A stretch of DNA of 64,000 nt from Epiperipatus broadwayi (taxonomy: Eukaryota; Onychophora; Udeonychophora; Euonychophora; Peripatidae), in assembly GCA_028023455.1 (NCBI GenBank), contig JAQFVV010006220.1, positions 10,623,916 to 10,687,915 on the forward strand. The letters run 5' to 3'. Positions 1 to 11,494 of the stretch are shown piece after piece (the stretch's first letter is position 1; each line of letters begins with the position of its first letter). Under the pieces are notes generated by a model. It searched no databases, was not told where the DNA came from, and saw only the letters and a program-made list of their open reading frames with translations. Made by a program: the position numbers and the translations under genes.

Positions 1-1570
1 ACTTTGATCATACTACTTTCTATACTGGTGATGAATGATGACTTATTTTTTGAGATTGGCACATTTTCATGATATTTCAGACATCTTGTCTCAGCACTGT
101 TCTCAACCATTTTATATTTATTGCTATTGGCCTTTAAGTCTCAAAAATGAGCTGGGCATATTTTTATATTTGTCAGCTCTTAACCCTACTGATGTTCACT
201 ATTTTTCTGACAGTTTTCTTTGTTATCTCTTTGTTCTCACTAGATTTAATAGATCTAAACATTCAACTTTCATTTTATTATTAAACCTTTGTTATTTATT
301 AGAATATAATAAATTTGACTTCATTCAATTGATATTTTTGTTTAGAAATTAAATACATTTTTAAAAATCACATTGGAATTATTTTAAAAAATAAATTTAT
401 TCAAAAAAAAATATAGTCACATCATCAAATTTCAGGTGGAGCTGATTCAATTTATAAAATGAACGAAATCTTCATTGTTTCAAATTTGATTTAAAAATCT
501 AAATGATTTTTTTAAAAATAACTACTAACTCTATGAAATTATGCTTTAAAAGTTTACAATTTTTTCATAATTTTTATTATGTGAATGACCTCATTTTGTA
601 GACAGTTGTGTTACCTGCGATCATAATCTCTATAGTAATAGTATTTAGAAGAAAATATTCTTTTATATTTAAAAATAAATCATTTCTGTACAAAATAAAT
701 GTATAATAACTTTTACTTTTCATTTTTAATAATTATTACATAATTATGATACCAATACAATCATAAACTTTCCAAAAAATGAAGTTTTTAGACTACCATA
801 ATATTTTTTCGACGACCGTAATATTTTCTCGAAGCGAACAAAGGTTTGAGACCGCAAAATATATAATGAGTAATCATCAGCAGAACTTGCAATCATTTGT
901 TGCTGCCTCTTGGATTTCCAAGCTATCTATTGATTTTTTTTGAATTTAAAATATTCGAAAAATAAATATACATAAATTTTGGAGCCATAAAAAAAAAAAA
1001 AGCTTTGCAAAATTTTCAGCAGAGGGCAAAAAATGCAAGTTATTGCTGCCTTATTTTAAAATACATATTTATGTCTCTAAAACGAAAAAGACATCTGAAC
1101 TAATTCAATCAATCTTAGAAACAGTTTGCTTCAAAAAACAAATTTAGAACTAACACAATACGAGTATAAATATTGTTCTCACTAATCCTTATTAATAATA
1201 TATTAAATGTGTGCATATAATTCTACATGTTTATGGGAAAAAACTAATTATAATAATAAATAAAAATTTTGATTATCTTATGGGGATTGATTGCCTTTTG
1301 CAATGTTCTATAGAAAGAAAATTATATAATAATACACAGATCGAATTATACATTAGAATGCACTCAAAATATTGTATTTTAGACAAAAAAAAATAAAAGC
1401 TTTAATGGATTATCTTCTCTATTTTTTCTTCTCTTGGGGTTCTTCAATAAATACTCATTACTTGGAAAAATGAAGAATTTCCCAATTGATGCAATATGAC
1501 ATTGAGAAGATTTGCCCTTTAATAAGCAGGATAAATGAACTTACTTACTGACATTAAACATTGCTTTGAG
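1..1570. other. AT-rich non-coding DNA, no gene seen
   Basis: Only short chance frames occur here (the longest starts at 35, 105 codons, AT-rich and without recognisable motifs). Homopolymer A/T runs are frequent. I see no splice-bounded exon, RNA gene or transposon end that I can support. Confidence 0.6.
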
Positions 1571-1574
1571 CTTT

Positions 1575-1690
1575 TGTTATCCTTTTTTTTTTTTTGACAT
1601 GCCTTGATGAAGTGGCAAGATTGACAACCAAAATGGAATAGGTTCTCAGATCCAAATTATCCTCCTTCTGTCTAGCCTCTCACTTTGTTT
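1575..1690 (-). repeat. Possible poly(A)-ended retroposon fragment
   Basis: A run of about 13 T near 1583-1596 is followed by a patch less AT-rich than its surroundings. Read on the minus strand this is a unique-looking sequence ending in poly(A), as expected of a SINE or other retroposed fragment. No convincing box A/box B pair and no clear target duplication were found, so the family is unassigned. Confidence 0.25.
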
Positions 1691-1762
1691 GAAAACAACT
1701 TAAATAAATTTTGTTCCTTTCAATGTAGAGAAAACAGAAGAATCTGGTCTGTTTTGTGGTTG

Positions 1763-1770
1763 CTATATAA
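1763..1770 (+). repeat. 8-bp target-site duplication (left) of hAT MITE
   Basis: The octamer ctatataa directly precedes the left end of the 440-bp element and is repeated exactly at 2211-2218. Eight-base duplications are the hallmark of hAT transposition. Confidence 0.75.
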
Positions 1771-2210
1771 TAGAGTTGACCAACTTTTGTGTTCATAAGA
1801 TCTACTTTTTATTTTAAAAATGTGTTGCGATCAACTTGTTGTCATAGGCGTAGTCTAAGTGGAGGGAGATGTAAAATATATACTATTTTTATATATCTAT
1901 CTAGTAAAAAATAACAATTATTTAACGGGCCAAAAAACTCATGTCCGAGGGAATTAAAACAACATGAGTAATTATTAACAATATTTATTAATTCAAATTA
2001 GCTACATTAAATCAAGATTAAAAATATTATTTTCAATAATGATACGACTTAGTCGACTTCATCTAACTAGAATTGAAAAATTTTTTAGAACAAAAATAAC
2101 AAAAACTTGAAAATCTTGAGTTAATTTGTTTCACTCGTTACCCGACAGTTCTTGCCAGATTGGTTTCGCGATCGACCAGTGGATCACGATCGACTTGTTG
2201 GACACTCCTG
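1771..2210. mobile_element. Non-autonomous hAT element (MITE), 440 bp
   Basis: The right terminus, read inward on the minus strand, begins CAGGAGTGTCCAACAAGTCG, which resembles the CAGGGGTGTCCAA-type ends of animal hAT transposons. The left end begins TAGAGTTGACCAACTTTTGT and aligns to it as a diverged terminal inverted repeat. Both ends abut the same octamer (1763-1770 and 2211-2218). No transposase frame is present, so it would depend on an hAT transposase supplied in trans. Near the right end the block cgatcgac occurs twice (about 2170 and 2189), a CpG-rich patch unusual for this DNA. A partial match to the right end lies inside the element at about 1826-1850, suggesting an internal duplication or an older nested end. 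Confidence 0.75.
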
Positions 2211-2218
2211 CTATATAA
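2211..2218 (+). repeat. 8-bp target-site duplication (right) of hAT MITE
   Basis: Exact copy of the left flanking octamer ctatataa, immediately after the element terminus at 2210. Confidence 0.75.
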
Positions 2219-2645
2219 GAAATAAAAATCAACCGTTAACAGCACAGAAATACAAATCTATTGTTTTGGTTTGGAAATTCATGCATTCACAAGTCTCCAT
2301 TATTAAATAGTATTTTGTTATTACATTTTTTTTTTAAAGAATAATGAGAATAATTGAAAATAAATATTATTGTATTTTTTTTTTTAAAATTTAGTCTAAT
2401 GCAATAAACACTTTAAATACTTTTCATTAAAAAAAAAAGACAAGAAATAATAAATATTGATTTTCATTTTTACTTAGATAGTTCTATGGATATTCCAGTC
2501 CACTACACAAGTGATGGCTTATTTTGATTTCGGTCCTTTATTATCCATTACCGGCACCAGGCATCGGTCAGGAAAAAATTGTCCTAGCACCACTCTACAT
2601 TTTGATGTTATACCATTCCAGCTCCAGCAAAAACAGGAAACTGTC

Positions 2646-2670
2646 GAGAGAGAGAGAGAGGGGGGGGGGG
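2646..2670 (+). repeat. (GA)n microsatellite running into an 11-G tract
   Basis: GA dinucleotides from about 2646 run straight into eleven G at 2660-2670. It is one of several G or C homopolymers of nine or more bases in the window, against a background that is mostly A and T. Confidence 0.9.
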
Positions 2671-5206
2671 AGTCTACTTGGCCATTTCAATTATAGTACA
2701 CAAAAATTCTTTAAGTTTTCTTTGAATGTTGGCGGTTCAAAAATCTACAATAGGGAGCTAGTATAATCCTGGTTGCAGAGAGAGAGCTTTGTCCAAAAAG
2801 CCAATCTTATTGCTTTCACTTATTTCCGTTTCAATCAGTTTTCTTTATTGCTTCTCAACAGTAGAGCTTCCATGGGTATAAAAGCAAAAACAAAAGCAAG
2901 ATCTCAATTTTTATACCCATTTGTTGGCCATCTTGCATTCCAATGCCATTGTTTCGATATCTTATTTTTAATGAAACAATTTTTTTTTAACTAATTATTA
3001 TTTATCTAATTTACAATCTTATCTTTAATGAGTTCTGCGATTCAGGAATTCACTTTATCTAAAACTAAAATCTTTTAATTTTATTTCATAAAATTTATGG
3101 AATGTTTTAAAGTTTCTACTTAATTTAAATTTAGCCTACATTCAATGTGGTTGGACTCAGGGTCTTTAGTTGAACCACAGTGACCGGTGAAGCAAACATA
3201 TATATATTTAATACGTATATATGTGTAGCTTCAATATGTACATCTATATACAAAATTAATAAAATAAAAAACTTGCAAAAATGCTTACCCAAATATAAAT
3301 TATAACTTACTGTTAATATTTTAGCTTCTTCAGAACAAAAATTAGTGCTAAATCTAATATTTAGAAATGCAAAGCCTGATGACTTTTAATTATTGGAGTA
3401 ATTAAATGTTTATTTATTGTATCACATATTTAAAATTTTAATTTTAATTATTTTACTGATTAAATTATTTAACTGTTTTGAAACTACAGTCAAGCCATAA
3501 AATATGTAAACAAACAAAAATGTAAATAAACAAACAAAAAAGTTAATATTCATAAATTTAATATATTTTATAACATGTAAGCAGTATTTTTCATCTCTAA
3601 GCATAATATGTGATCATATTTTTTAAAAATTAAAATTTGTAAATAAATATTACCATGCATTTTCATTTTTATTAATAAAATATTTTGAGTTTATATTGAA
3701 AGCACATAATTTTATTTTGCCTTTAGTATTCATCATACATTTAATGTGCAATATTCCATATAAAATGTTTTCTAAGTGCAATGTTAAAAATTTTACAAAA
3801 AGTTATTGATAAAAAAAAAGAATATTGCCCATAGCATATTTAATTATGACAATCACTAAATAAAAATGAAGTGTTTTCATCAGAAATTTCACTATTCATT
3901 TTTAAAAAATACAGTATAGTAATTTTTATTTTTTAGCTAAAGTGAATGAATAAACACATCCTCAGTAAAATATATGTATGTGTCTCCTCAATTTATTATT
4001 ATTAATTACATTATTTTTTTAAATTTTGTTTATATTATAATCTTTATATATATATAAGCATCTGTGTTGCATATATAGGAGTGTTGAAATGTACTGTCAC
4101 ATGCTGTTCAAAAAGCTAAGCATTTTTTTCTAATCTAAGTTTACTAAGAAAATGCGAGCTATTACATGTGATATATGATGCAAGTGAGAGGTGTTTAGAA
4201 CAAAATATAATATATATTCCATTGTGTTATTAGTTTGGAATATATATATAAATATATATATTCATTAGTAATAAAGTGTTGCAATTTATTTAGAATCATA
4301 AAGGAATGAATATTTATGAATGTACAAAACATATAAGAGCATGCTTGCTTAATATATATATCAACAATAAAGTTAATTGTATGCTCCCATATTTTTATTT
4401 ATAAATCTTCACACAACAGATTATTAAAAGCATAAAAATATCAATTCCTTTTTACATAATGCACAGAAATATAAGATGTGATAGCAAGCAAAATAAACAA
4501 ATGAATATCTGATCAAATTAAAAGTTGAAATTGTTCTTGAAGCATAAAAACTGGGGTTAAAAATTAGCCTATTTTGATCATATTATCAGATGAATTCTTT
4601 TATAAGAAAAGTATATAATGCTCAGTAAGATTAGTAATGAAAAAGGAGAGAATCAAATATATGACGAATGCATCCCATTATCACGATAATGAATGTGTCT
4701 TTGAAGAGGCTGAAAATAGATTCTAAAAAAATGTTTTTTATATGATTGACAGAAATCAATATCGATGACTCATAATAATAATAATAAGATAAATGTATAT
4801 ATATATGAACACATATACAAATGCATATACATGTATATACAAGTTCATTTTCAGTATACTACATTCAATGATAGCTTAATATCTTAAATTTAAAAATTAA
4901 GTTTTATTCCTTTTTTTTTCTTTTTTGTTAAAGCCTGTTTTTTTTTTTAACATTATCATTCTTAAATAAATAAACTACTATACAGGCATATCAATTAACC
5001 AGACCACACAGTTGGTAATGTAACAGCAAAAGACACCAAGAAAAAACACATTTTTATCATCAAATTTAAGACATTATGTGGAATGAATTTAAACATAGGC
5101 ATCATTATAACCTTTGCAATACCTCATTTCATAATATATTAAAAATGAAATTATATTTTCTTGAATAGAATTTGTGTCCATGAATGTTTTTAAACATATA
5201 GATTTA

Positions 5207-5207
<1 letters not shown>

Positions 5208-5237
<30 letters not shown>

Positions 5238-5238
5238 G
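5208..5238 (+). repeat. (TG)n/(TA)n microsatellite
   Basis: A short TG run passes directly into about ten TA units. Compound TG/TA tracts recur across the window. Confidence 0.85.
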
Positions 5239-6442
5239 TAAAACTGATAAGTGTGTGTGTGCACATTAAAAATATGATCCTTTCCCCCCATTAATCAGTT
5301 GGGAAATGAATTTAAAAGTTGTTAGGTAATTAATTATTTACTCTTAGTAGTAAATGAAAAGCTTATTCCTAATGTAATGAAAACAGTATGCTTAAGTTTT
5401 CATAAAACCACTGAGAATCATTTCTTAATTTTACAAAATCCCATGTTATTTAGAAGTAATCTTTGATCACAGTCCTACTTATTTTGATCATTTAACTAAA
5501 TGTTTGATTAGAATTAATTTCTAGAACAACCTCTTTGGAAAGTTATCTTGCATTATTTGTGGTTGTGATGCAAATATTTTATGAACAACTTCCTTAGCAG
5601 TAGCATGTTCTGTTAGTAAATACTGTGCCTTTATTTGATGAAAAAACTTCTCACATTAAACTCTTGGATATTTTATTAAATTATATAATGAGAAATATTA
5701 CTGCTATACTTAAGTCACCAGCTTTCTGTTCTTTCACATATTCTTCTACATGATATCAGAAATTGCTTTACAAAAAAATGTATAAAAAGCTATTAAGCAA
5801 ATCGGATTTGCCAAAACTGAGGATTTACTTTTACCACCTAATGTTCATTTCAAATCAAGATCATCTTTTTGAATGTTTAAAAAAAAAATCTATAATTGAA
5901 GGATTGTATTGTAAAAATGAAATTCTTATATTTCAAATAGATTACTTTTCCAGATTCAAAAGTAAAGCTAGCTGGATTTGGTTATCCTAAATGTAATTAG
6001 AGTATCATTAACAGACTGAAGCCTAGTCTTGATCATTCATATTAATCTGATTCATAAATTGAATTTATCAATCATTATTTTATGTAAATTGGAACAAACA
6101 TAAATTATGAAACACATAGTTAATGACTGCTGGTTCTATTAATACAATGGCAACAATTTAAAAACTTAATAAAACTATTGGGGAACCCATTTTCTGGTTG
6201 AAATATCTATAGATCTTTTGTGATATTTTAATCATTAAGCTATAAAAACATCCATATGATAAATATTAATTTATATTCAATGAAATTTTTTATTTTTACA
6301 TATTTTAATAATTTTAACTTATTGTTACTTGAATTACTTTAAAGGTATTTTTTGAAAATACTTATACATAAAGATTTAAAAAAAAGTATGAAACATTAAA
6401 AAAGATTATAAGTTTATAGCTGCAAAAAAGATAGTCATGATG

Positions 6443-6580
6443 ATGCTAATTTATATACATCACAAGTATTGATATACATATATATTTATATTATGGGATA
6501 ATCTTTTTGAGTTTATATATATATAACAAAAGAGACCTTGCATATTGCCTTGGTTTGCTTCATAATATCTAGACTACTAT
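6443..6580 (+). repeat. Dispersed repeat, partial copy (family also at 28884 and 62646)
   Basis: The end around 6530-6575 carries ttgccttggtttgcttcata, shared almost unchanged with 62779-62805 and in altered form with 29020-29050. Upstream of it all three copies have an AT-rich middle with TA repeats. Only the distal end is clear in this copy. Confidence 0.5.
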
Positions 6581-6624
6581 ATGTGTGTATATATATATAT
6601 TATTATAAAACTTTTGTAATATAT

Positions 6625-6685
6625 AGGGGGTTTGAACTCAGACTTTCACATGACCCTCAACTATCCACACTATCACATGACACTT
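6625..6685 (-). repeat. tRNA-like SINE head, decayed
   Basis: On the minus strand GAGTTCAAACC (plus 6629-6639) is a good match to the polymerase III box B GGTTCRANNCC. About 30 bases upstream in that orientation is a weak box-A-like segment (plus 6661-6682). The spacing suits a tRNA-derived head but the cloverleaf is not intact. It could be chance in so long a window. Confidence 0.35.
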
Positions 6686-7034
6686 TTGTATAAATGTATA
6701 CTATAAAAAAATCATTGAATATAAATAAAAAGTACAGAAACAAAAAAAATGATATGTTAAAAGAATATTATATAACAACTATATCTACAAATAAATATTT
6801 GTTCAGTAAATGCCATGTTTCTGTACAAAGTGTGGGCTCAGAGCACATATAAGTCATCTATAATGTGGCCATGAATATATATATATATATTGTTATTCTC
6901 CCAGCACAATGACACTCAACTAATTCAGATTGATACGAGATTTTTATACTCCAGTTTACAATAATTAGCCAAAAAGGATATCTACAAGCTGATTAACTGA
7001 ACAAAAATTATTAAGCCTGCTTGCCGTCTGAAAA

Positions 7035-7110
7035 AACTCCAAGATTTTCTGGTCGAACAGTAGATTGTGGATAAAACAGGTTTGTGCGCTAATCACTATG
7101 CTATAAAACC
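7035..7110 (-). repeat. tRNA-derived SINE head
   Basis: The minus strand reads TAGCATAGTGATTAGCG (plus 7087-7103), a strong box A, followed about 30 bases later by CTGTTCGACCAG (plus 7049-7060), a good box B. Order and spacing match an internal polymerase III promoter from a tRNA. There is no intact tRNA fold and no tail or target duplication, so I call it an old SINE rather than a tRNA gene. Confidence 0.5.
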
Positions 7111-8340
7111 TTCCTATATAAAAATAATAATTGTTTGAATTTAACTTTTAAATTGTCTTCTTATTTAATTCTAGATATTAATCTTCTATTTTGTTATTCA
7201 CACAAATTTATGAATTTTCTGTATTTTTCTTATATATATGTAAATTTTAAATTAAACACAGCTCAATGTCTTTATATATATATATGCACATATAGTGATA
7301 TACAAAATATCTCTACATCTATTTCACAGTATCGTACTTAATAATATTTTTAGTTAAAAATAATATTCAATATGTCAACTTGTTACAAAATACAATTAGT
7401 AGGCCATAAAATTATTAATAGGAAATAATAAAAAAAGAATTAGAAACAAACCATTTCATTATGTTGAAATAAACTAGATAATAATGCTCATTGCAGACAA
7501 GACCATATTTAAAGTTGCTACGGCCTCCAGCTATATTTTTAAGAGGTTCCCACTGAGTAAATTTAAATTTATTACATTTTTATGCTAATAAGGTAGTGCA
7601 TATTAAAAATATACAACGATATTGATAAGAGAATATTAATTAATTAAGCCCTCATACTATGTTTAGAGTTTAAAGCAAATTATAAATATTTCATCATCGA
7701 TTTTTTTTTTTTTTTTACAAAAAAGGAAAAATAGTATATTATATGTTGTAAAATACTTCAAATAAGTTTTTAAAAAAATTAGCACTGAAAAAACATGTTT
7801 AAAAAAGGGGGTTAACTTTCCAAATTAATTAAAAAACTAATCAAATGCAATCAAAAAATGATATGAAAAAATCGAAGTAAGTTTGGACCAAAAATAAAAC
7901 TAATATTAATACTTCTAAGATATTATATATTGTAAAAATATAGCTCTGCAGGTACTTTATTAAAACACGACAACATATGGGTGCTAAATACAAGCGATTG
8001 CTTCTGGGTTAAAATGTTGAAAATATATACTATAAATAAATTATTTCACCATTTCGTTTTAAAAAAACATGATATATAAATGCATATCTATTTAAAAAAG
8101 AACATAAATAGTAAATCTATGATTAATTTGTTAACTATAAATAATTCTTAAATAAACAAGGATTTTGTCATAAATTCTAAATTGAATAATTTTAATTATA
8201 ACATTACCCATAAAAGAAAAAAAAAAAACCACAACTAAATAAAATAATCAAAGCCCTTCCAAATCAAAGTTTTTTTTATTCTAGCTAATAATAAATAATT
8301 AAATGATTTTATTGCTTAAGAGATTATAAAAAGTTTAAGA
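7111..8340. other. AT-rich non-coding DNA, nothing recognised
   Basis: Short chance frames only, with TA repeats near 7275 and poly(T) near 7701-7716. Confidence 0.55.
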
Positions 8341-8360
8341 CTGGAAGTAACAGAGCTTCA

Positions 8361-8531
8361 TAGTTGTGATTCATGGATCTTAAGTTCCAGATTCTTTCTG
8401 TCAGTCTACCACTGCACTTATGTTTATTGGTCAGAAGTTTATTAAAATTTCTAGTATCAGTAATGTTAGAATTGGAACTGTGATCATTGGACCTTAATTT
8501 TCAGAATCCATTACTCTATCACTGCACTAAA
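8361..8531 (-). repeat. Two tandem tRNA-like units (dimeric SINE head)
   Basis: Two related segments, about 8361-8422 and 8473-8531, share a plan. On the minus strand each starts with a box-A-like stretch (AGTGCAGTGGTAGAC at plus 8405-8419; TAGTGCAGTGATAGAG at plus 8514-8529), followed by GGA/AAG-rich sequence and a degenerate box B (GATC-type). They lie about 110 bases apart in the same orientation, like a dimeric tRNA-related SINE or a duplicated head. Both are decayed. Confidence 0.45.
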
Positions 8532-8539
8532 TCACATAA

Positions 8540-11225
8540 GATTAATATTCAATTCCAAATATTAAGTTAAAAAATAATCTAAGTTCAAAGTTTATTTTTT
8601 AGTTCTGCTATTTTTTGAGAAAGATGTTCAGTCAATTATTTGTCATAACAAATCATTAATCACATAGATCAATATAAAAACTATCACTTCATTTAAAGCC
8701 ATAGTTTGAGTTCAATATGGCTCTTTTGCAACAGATAATAATAAATCCTAACTCAATCTTTTAGAAAAGGGCAATCTACACAATAGTAGATTGTAACATA
8801 AGATAGGAAAAATCACTGAATTCATAAATAATCCTACAATATTCTAATGAAGCTTCGGAATTTTGTTGAGATTAGAAAGGCATATAGTAAACAAAATCCT
8901 ATATATGATAATTATGTTAAATACCAACAATTACTTTGCTCAATGGCTATGGGAAGATTATTTTGTTTCAAATTCAATTTAACAACATCAGCAGTGGTCT
9001 ATCTTCTAGAATTCAAAAGAATAATCTCCAATATATAAATCTTTTACTATATAGCACTCAGTGCATAATAAGAACAATAAATACCAATAATTAATCATTA
9101 ATTTGTTTAGGATTGGTAATTCCAGTTCTTAATAAAATATTGTATGTAAGATTATCTATAAATTTTAAAGAATTTACTCAATTTTTGGAATTATTTCATT
9201 TATTTACAATAAGGAAAAAAAAGATAAACAATATTAATGAAAGAATACTTTCTAATATTCTGAAATACATTTATAGTATCTGTGAAAGTTTTCATTTTTA
9301 AAAGCAGATTTCCAAATGAATTATTTGCTTTTCATTATGCCTATAGTATACATTTTGCATGCAAGCTATTATTATGTTAAATGCTGCAAATGAATTAAAT
9401 ATTTCCTTTCATTAAAAAACATGTTTATTGGCTTACAAAAAAAAAAAAGTACTTTTTATGAAATTTTCAATAATTCCAACCATATTTTAGGATTTTCAGT
9501 GCTACAAATAAGCTCCTCGATTGATATATTTACAATTTTATAAATATTTACATCAAATTTTATTTACATAATAAAGCTCTCATTACACAAGACACTATTT
9601 ATTCAATAAACAAGTATTATATTTGGTCCAGCAGTTTTTGTAAACATATTATTATAAGCAAATTACCTTGAGGTCTGGAACAATGAATTAATTGGTTCTA
9701 GAAAGTCCTTCATTGTATCATCCATTCATTGTAGGTAACAATCCAATACATGGATTTAGGGATATTTCATGCCCATGGTCTAGACTGAAGTTACCATTTG
9801 AATCAAACATTTAAGCAGAAGAAATATGATACAAATCAAAAATATAAATATACATACAAAACAGCTTTAAATTCTGTAGAAAATTAATGTAAAACATTTA
9901 ACTCTTCCATGGTCAAGTAATGTAATTAAGTTGAAGTTAATTTTGCAATATTTAATTTTCCATATATGTGACCTTCAATCATAATAATGTTTTTGTCAAA
10001 ATAAAATGTTTTAATAGAAATTATTATTAATTTTAAAAATAACTAAAAGAATGAAAAATGCAAAAGCTATTCATTTATTTAAGAAATAATAAACAAAGTC
10101 TACTTCACATATTAGCTTTAATAATGTGATTTTTTTTCTTTCCATATCATAAGTTTCAATCCTTCTAAAAACATTATATAATTGTAAAAATAAAAGTATG
10201 TTATATGTATTTATTAAATTATAACATCTTTCACATTATTGAAACCAATCTGAAAAAAATACCTTTTCAATAATTTGTTTTAAAATAAACTGAACATATG
10301 CTGCCAACCATTTTGTATAATTTGAATTGAAAAATTTAATCTTTGAACCATAGTGTTTTATATTTTACTAATAGTCCTGTCATCTAATACTAAAAATAAA
10401 AACACTGCAAGATTGTAATACAAATAAGAACTAAAACTTTTCAAAAGTAAAATAGTGACCAGTGAATTTAATTGGAAGTTACAACTCTGAGATATCATAG
10501 AATTTGCCAAGAAAGAGTTAAAAAGCATGAAATAAAAACAAATTCAGCCATCTTAATTGCAGTAGTTATCATTCTTTTGGAATTATTTTTTTCTTGACAT
10601 CATACTTAAGCTAATAAAAAATCATTTCATTTTGACTTTCTGTGCTTTGAAATTTTTTTCACCTTTCTAACTCAGCTGTTCAGAAAGGCCCCAAAACATC
10701 TTGCACTTACACATCTTATGCCTGCCAATGATGTTCACTATTGTAAATTGATTAAAAGGCAATTATATCCTTTTCATTTGAAATTTTTTTTTTACATGAT
10801 TTTAAACTAAAACCAAACGTACATTAATAAAAAATCAATTTTTCATTTTTTTATTTTTATTCAGTCTTTTTTTTTTTCAATAGTGGAAATCAGCTGTCTT
10901 AGTTTTTCAGAAATATCCAGAAATGTATGTTCAATCTTATGTCAATCAATGGATTCATTATAGATTTTTGTTTATTGACAGTTTTATAACTATTTTATTT
11001 GGGAAAAAAATTCATGATAATGTTCAATCAGTTTTTTCAAATTTTCAGACTTATAGAACAAAATTAGTATGCATTTGCAACTAAATAATGCTGCAAATGA
11101 ATTTGATAAATTAAACTTTATTTGTCAAAATTGTTTACATTGTAGTGCTTATTGTATCTATTTGCATTTCTTTCATAAATCTTAATTTAAAAATATTACC
11201 ATATTCACCACTTCTATTTTGCTGT
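8540..11225. other. AT-rich non-coding DNA, nothing recognised
   Basis: No coding frame above about 63 codons and no recognisable protein motif on either strand. A slightly more complex patch at about 9660-9800 has no feature I can name. Confidence 0.55.
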
Positions 11226-11228
11226 AAT

Positions 11229-11491
11229 ATCTTATATAAATACAATTTATCCAATACTTTGAACACTTTTTAGCAAAAACCTTTCATTGACCTATATTCA
11301 TGCACAATCTTACATTTCAACTGTCCTGCAGTCTTCTTCAGAACCACTTTTATTTTAATTTTTTTTATTGATCAAGTGGCTCTGAAGAAGACTGCAGTAC
11401 AGTTGAAATGTAAGATTGTGCATGAATATAGATCAATAAAAGGTTTTTGATAAAAAGTGTTCAAAGTAGTGGATAAATTGTATTTAAATCT
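11229..11491. mobile_element. Fold-back element with ~115-bp arms and a ribozyme-like core
   Basis: The left arm (11229-11349) and right arm (11374-11491) are reverse complements with few mismatches and indels, separated by a 24-base AT loop. Transcription of either strand would give a long hairpin. Each arm contains CTGAAGA, a potential stem (GACTG / CAGTT) and GAAAT in that order (plus strand 11382-11411; minus strand in the left arm), resembling a hammerhead core. No protein is encoded and I did not find target duplications. It may be a MITE or a ribozyme-bearing non-autonomous retroelement. Confidence 0.65.
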
Positions 11492-11494
11492 TAG

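Larger units (their letters stand above)
2219..6440. other. AT-rich non-coding DNA with microsatellites
   Basis: No gene supported. The stretch holds a (GA)n-poly(G) tract at 2646-2670, a less AT-rich patch at about 2511-2960, and many TA-type microsatellites, for example the TG/TA tract near 5208-5238. The frames at 2511-2766 cross the GA/G repeat and have no family features. Confidence 0.6.

Noticed and set aside
2511-2994. Less AT-rich patch with overlapping frames as first exon or promoter
   Set aside because: Frames cross a GA/poly(G) repeat, no conserved motif, no downstream exon seen.
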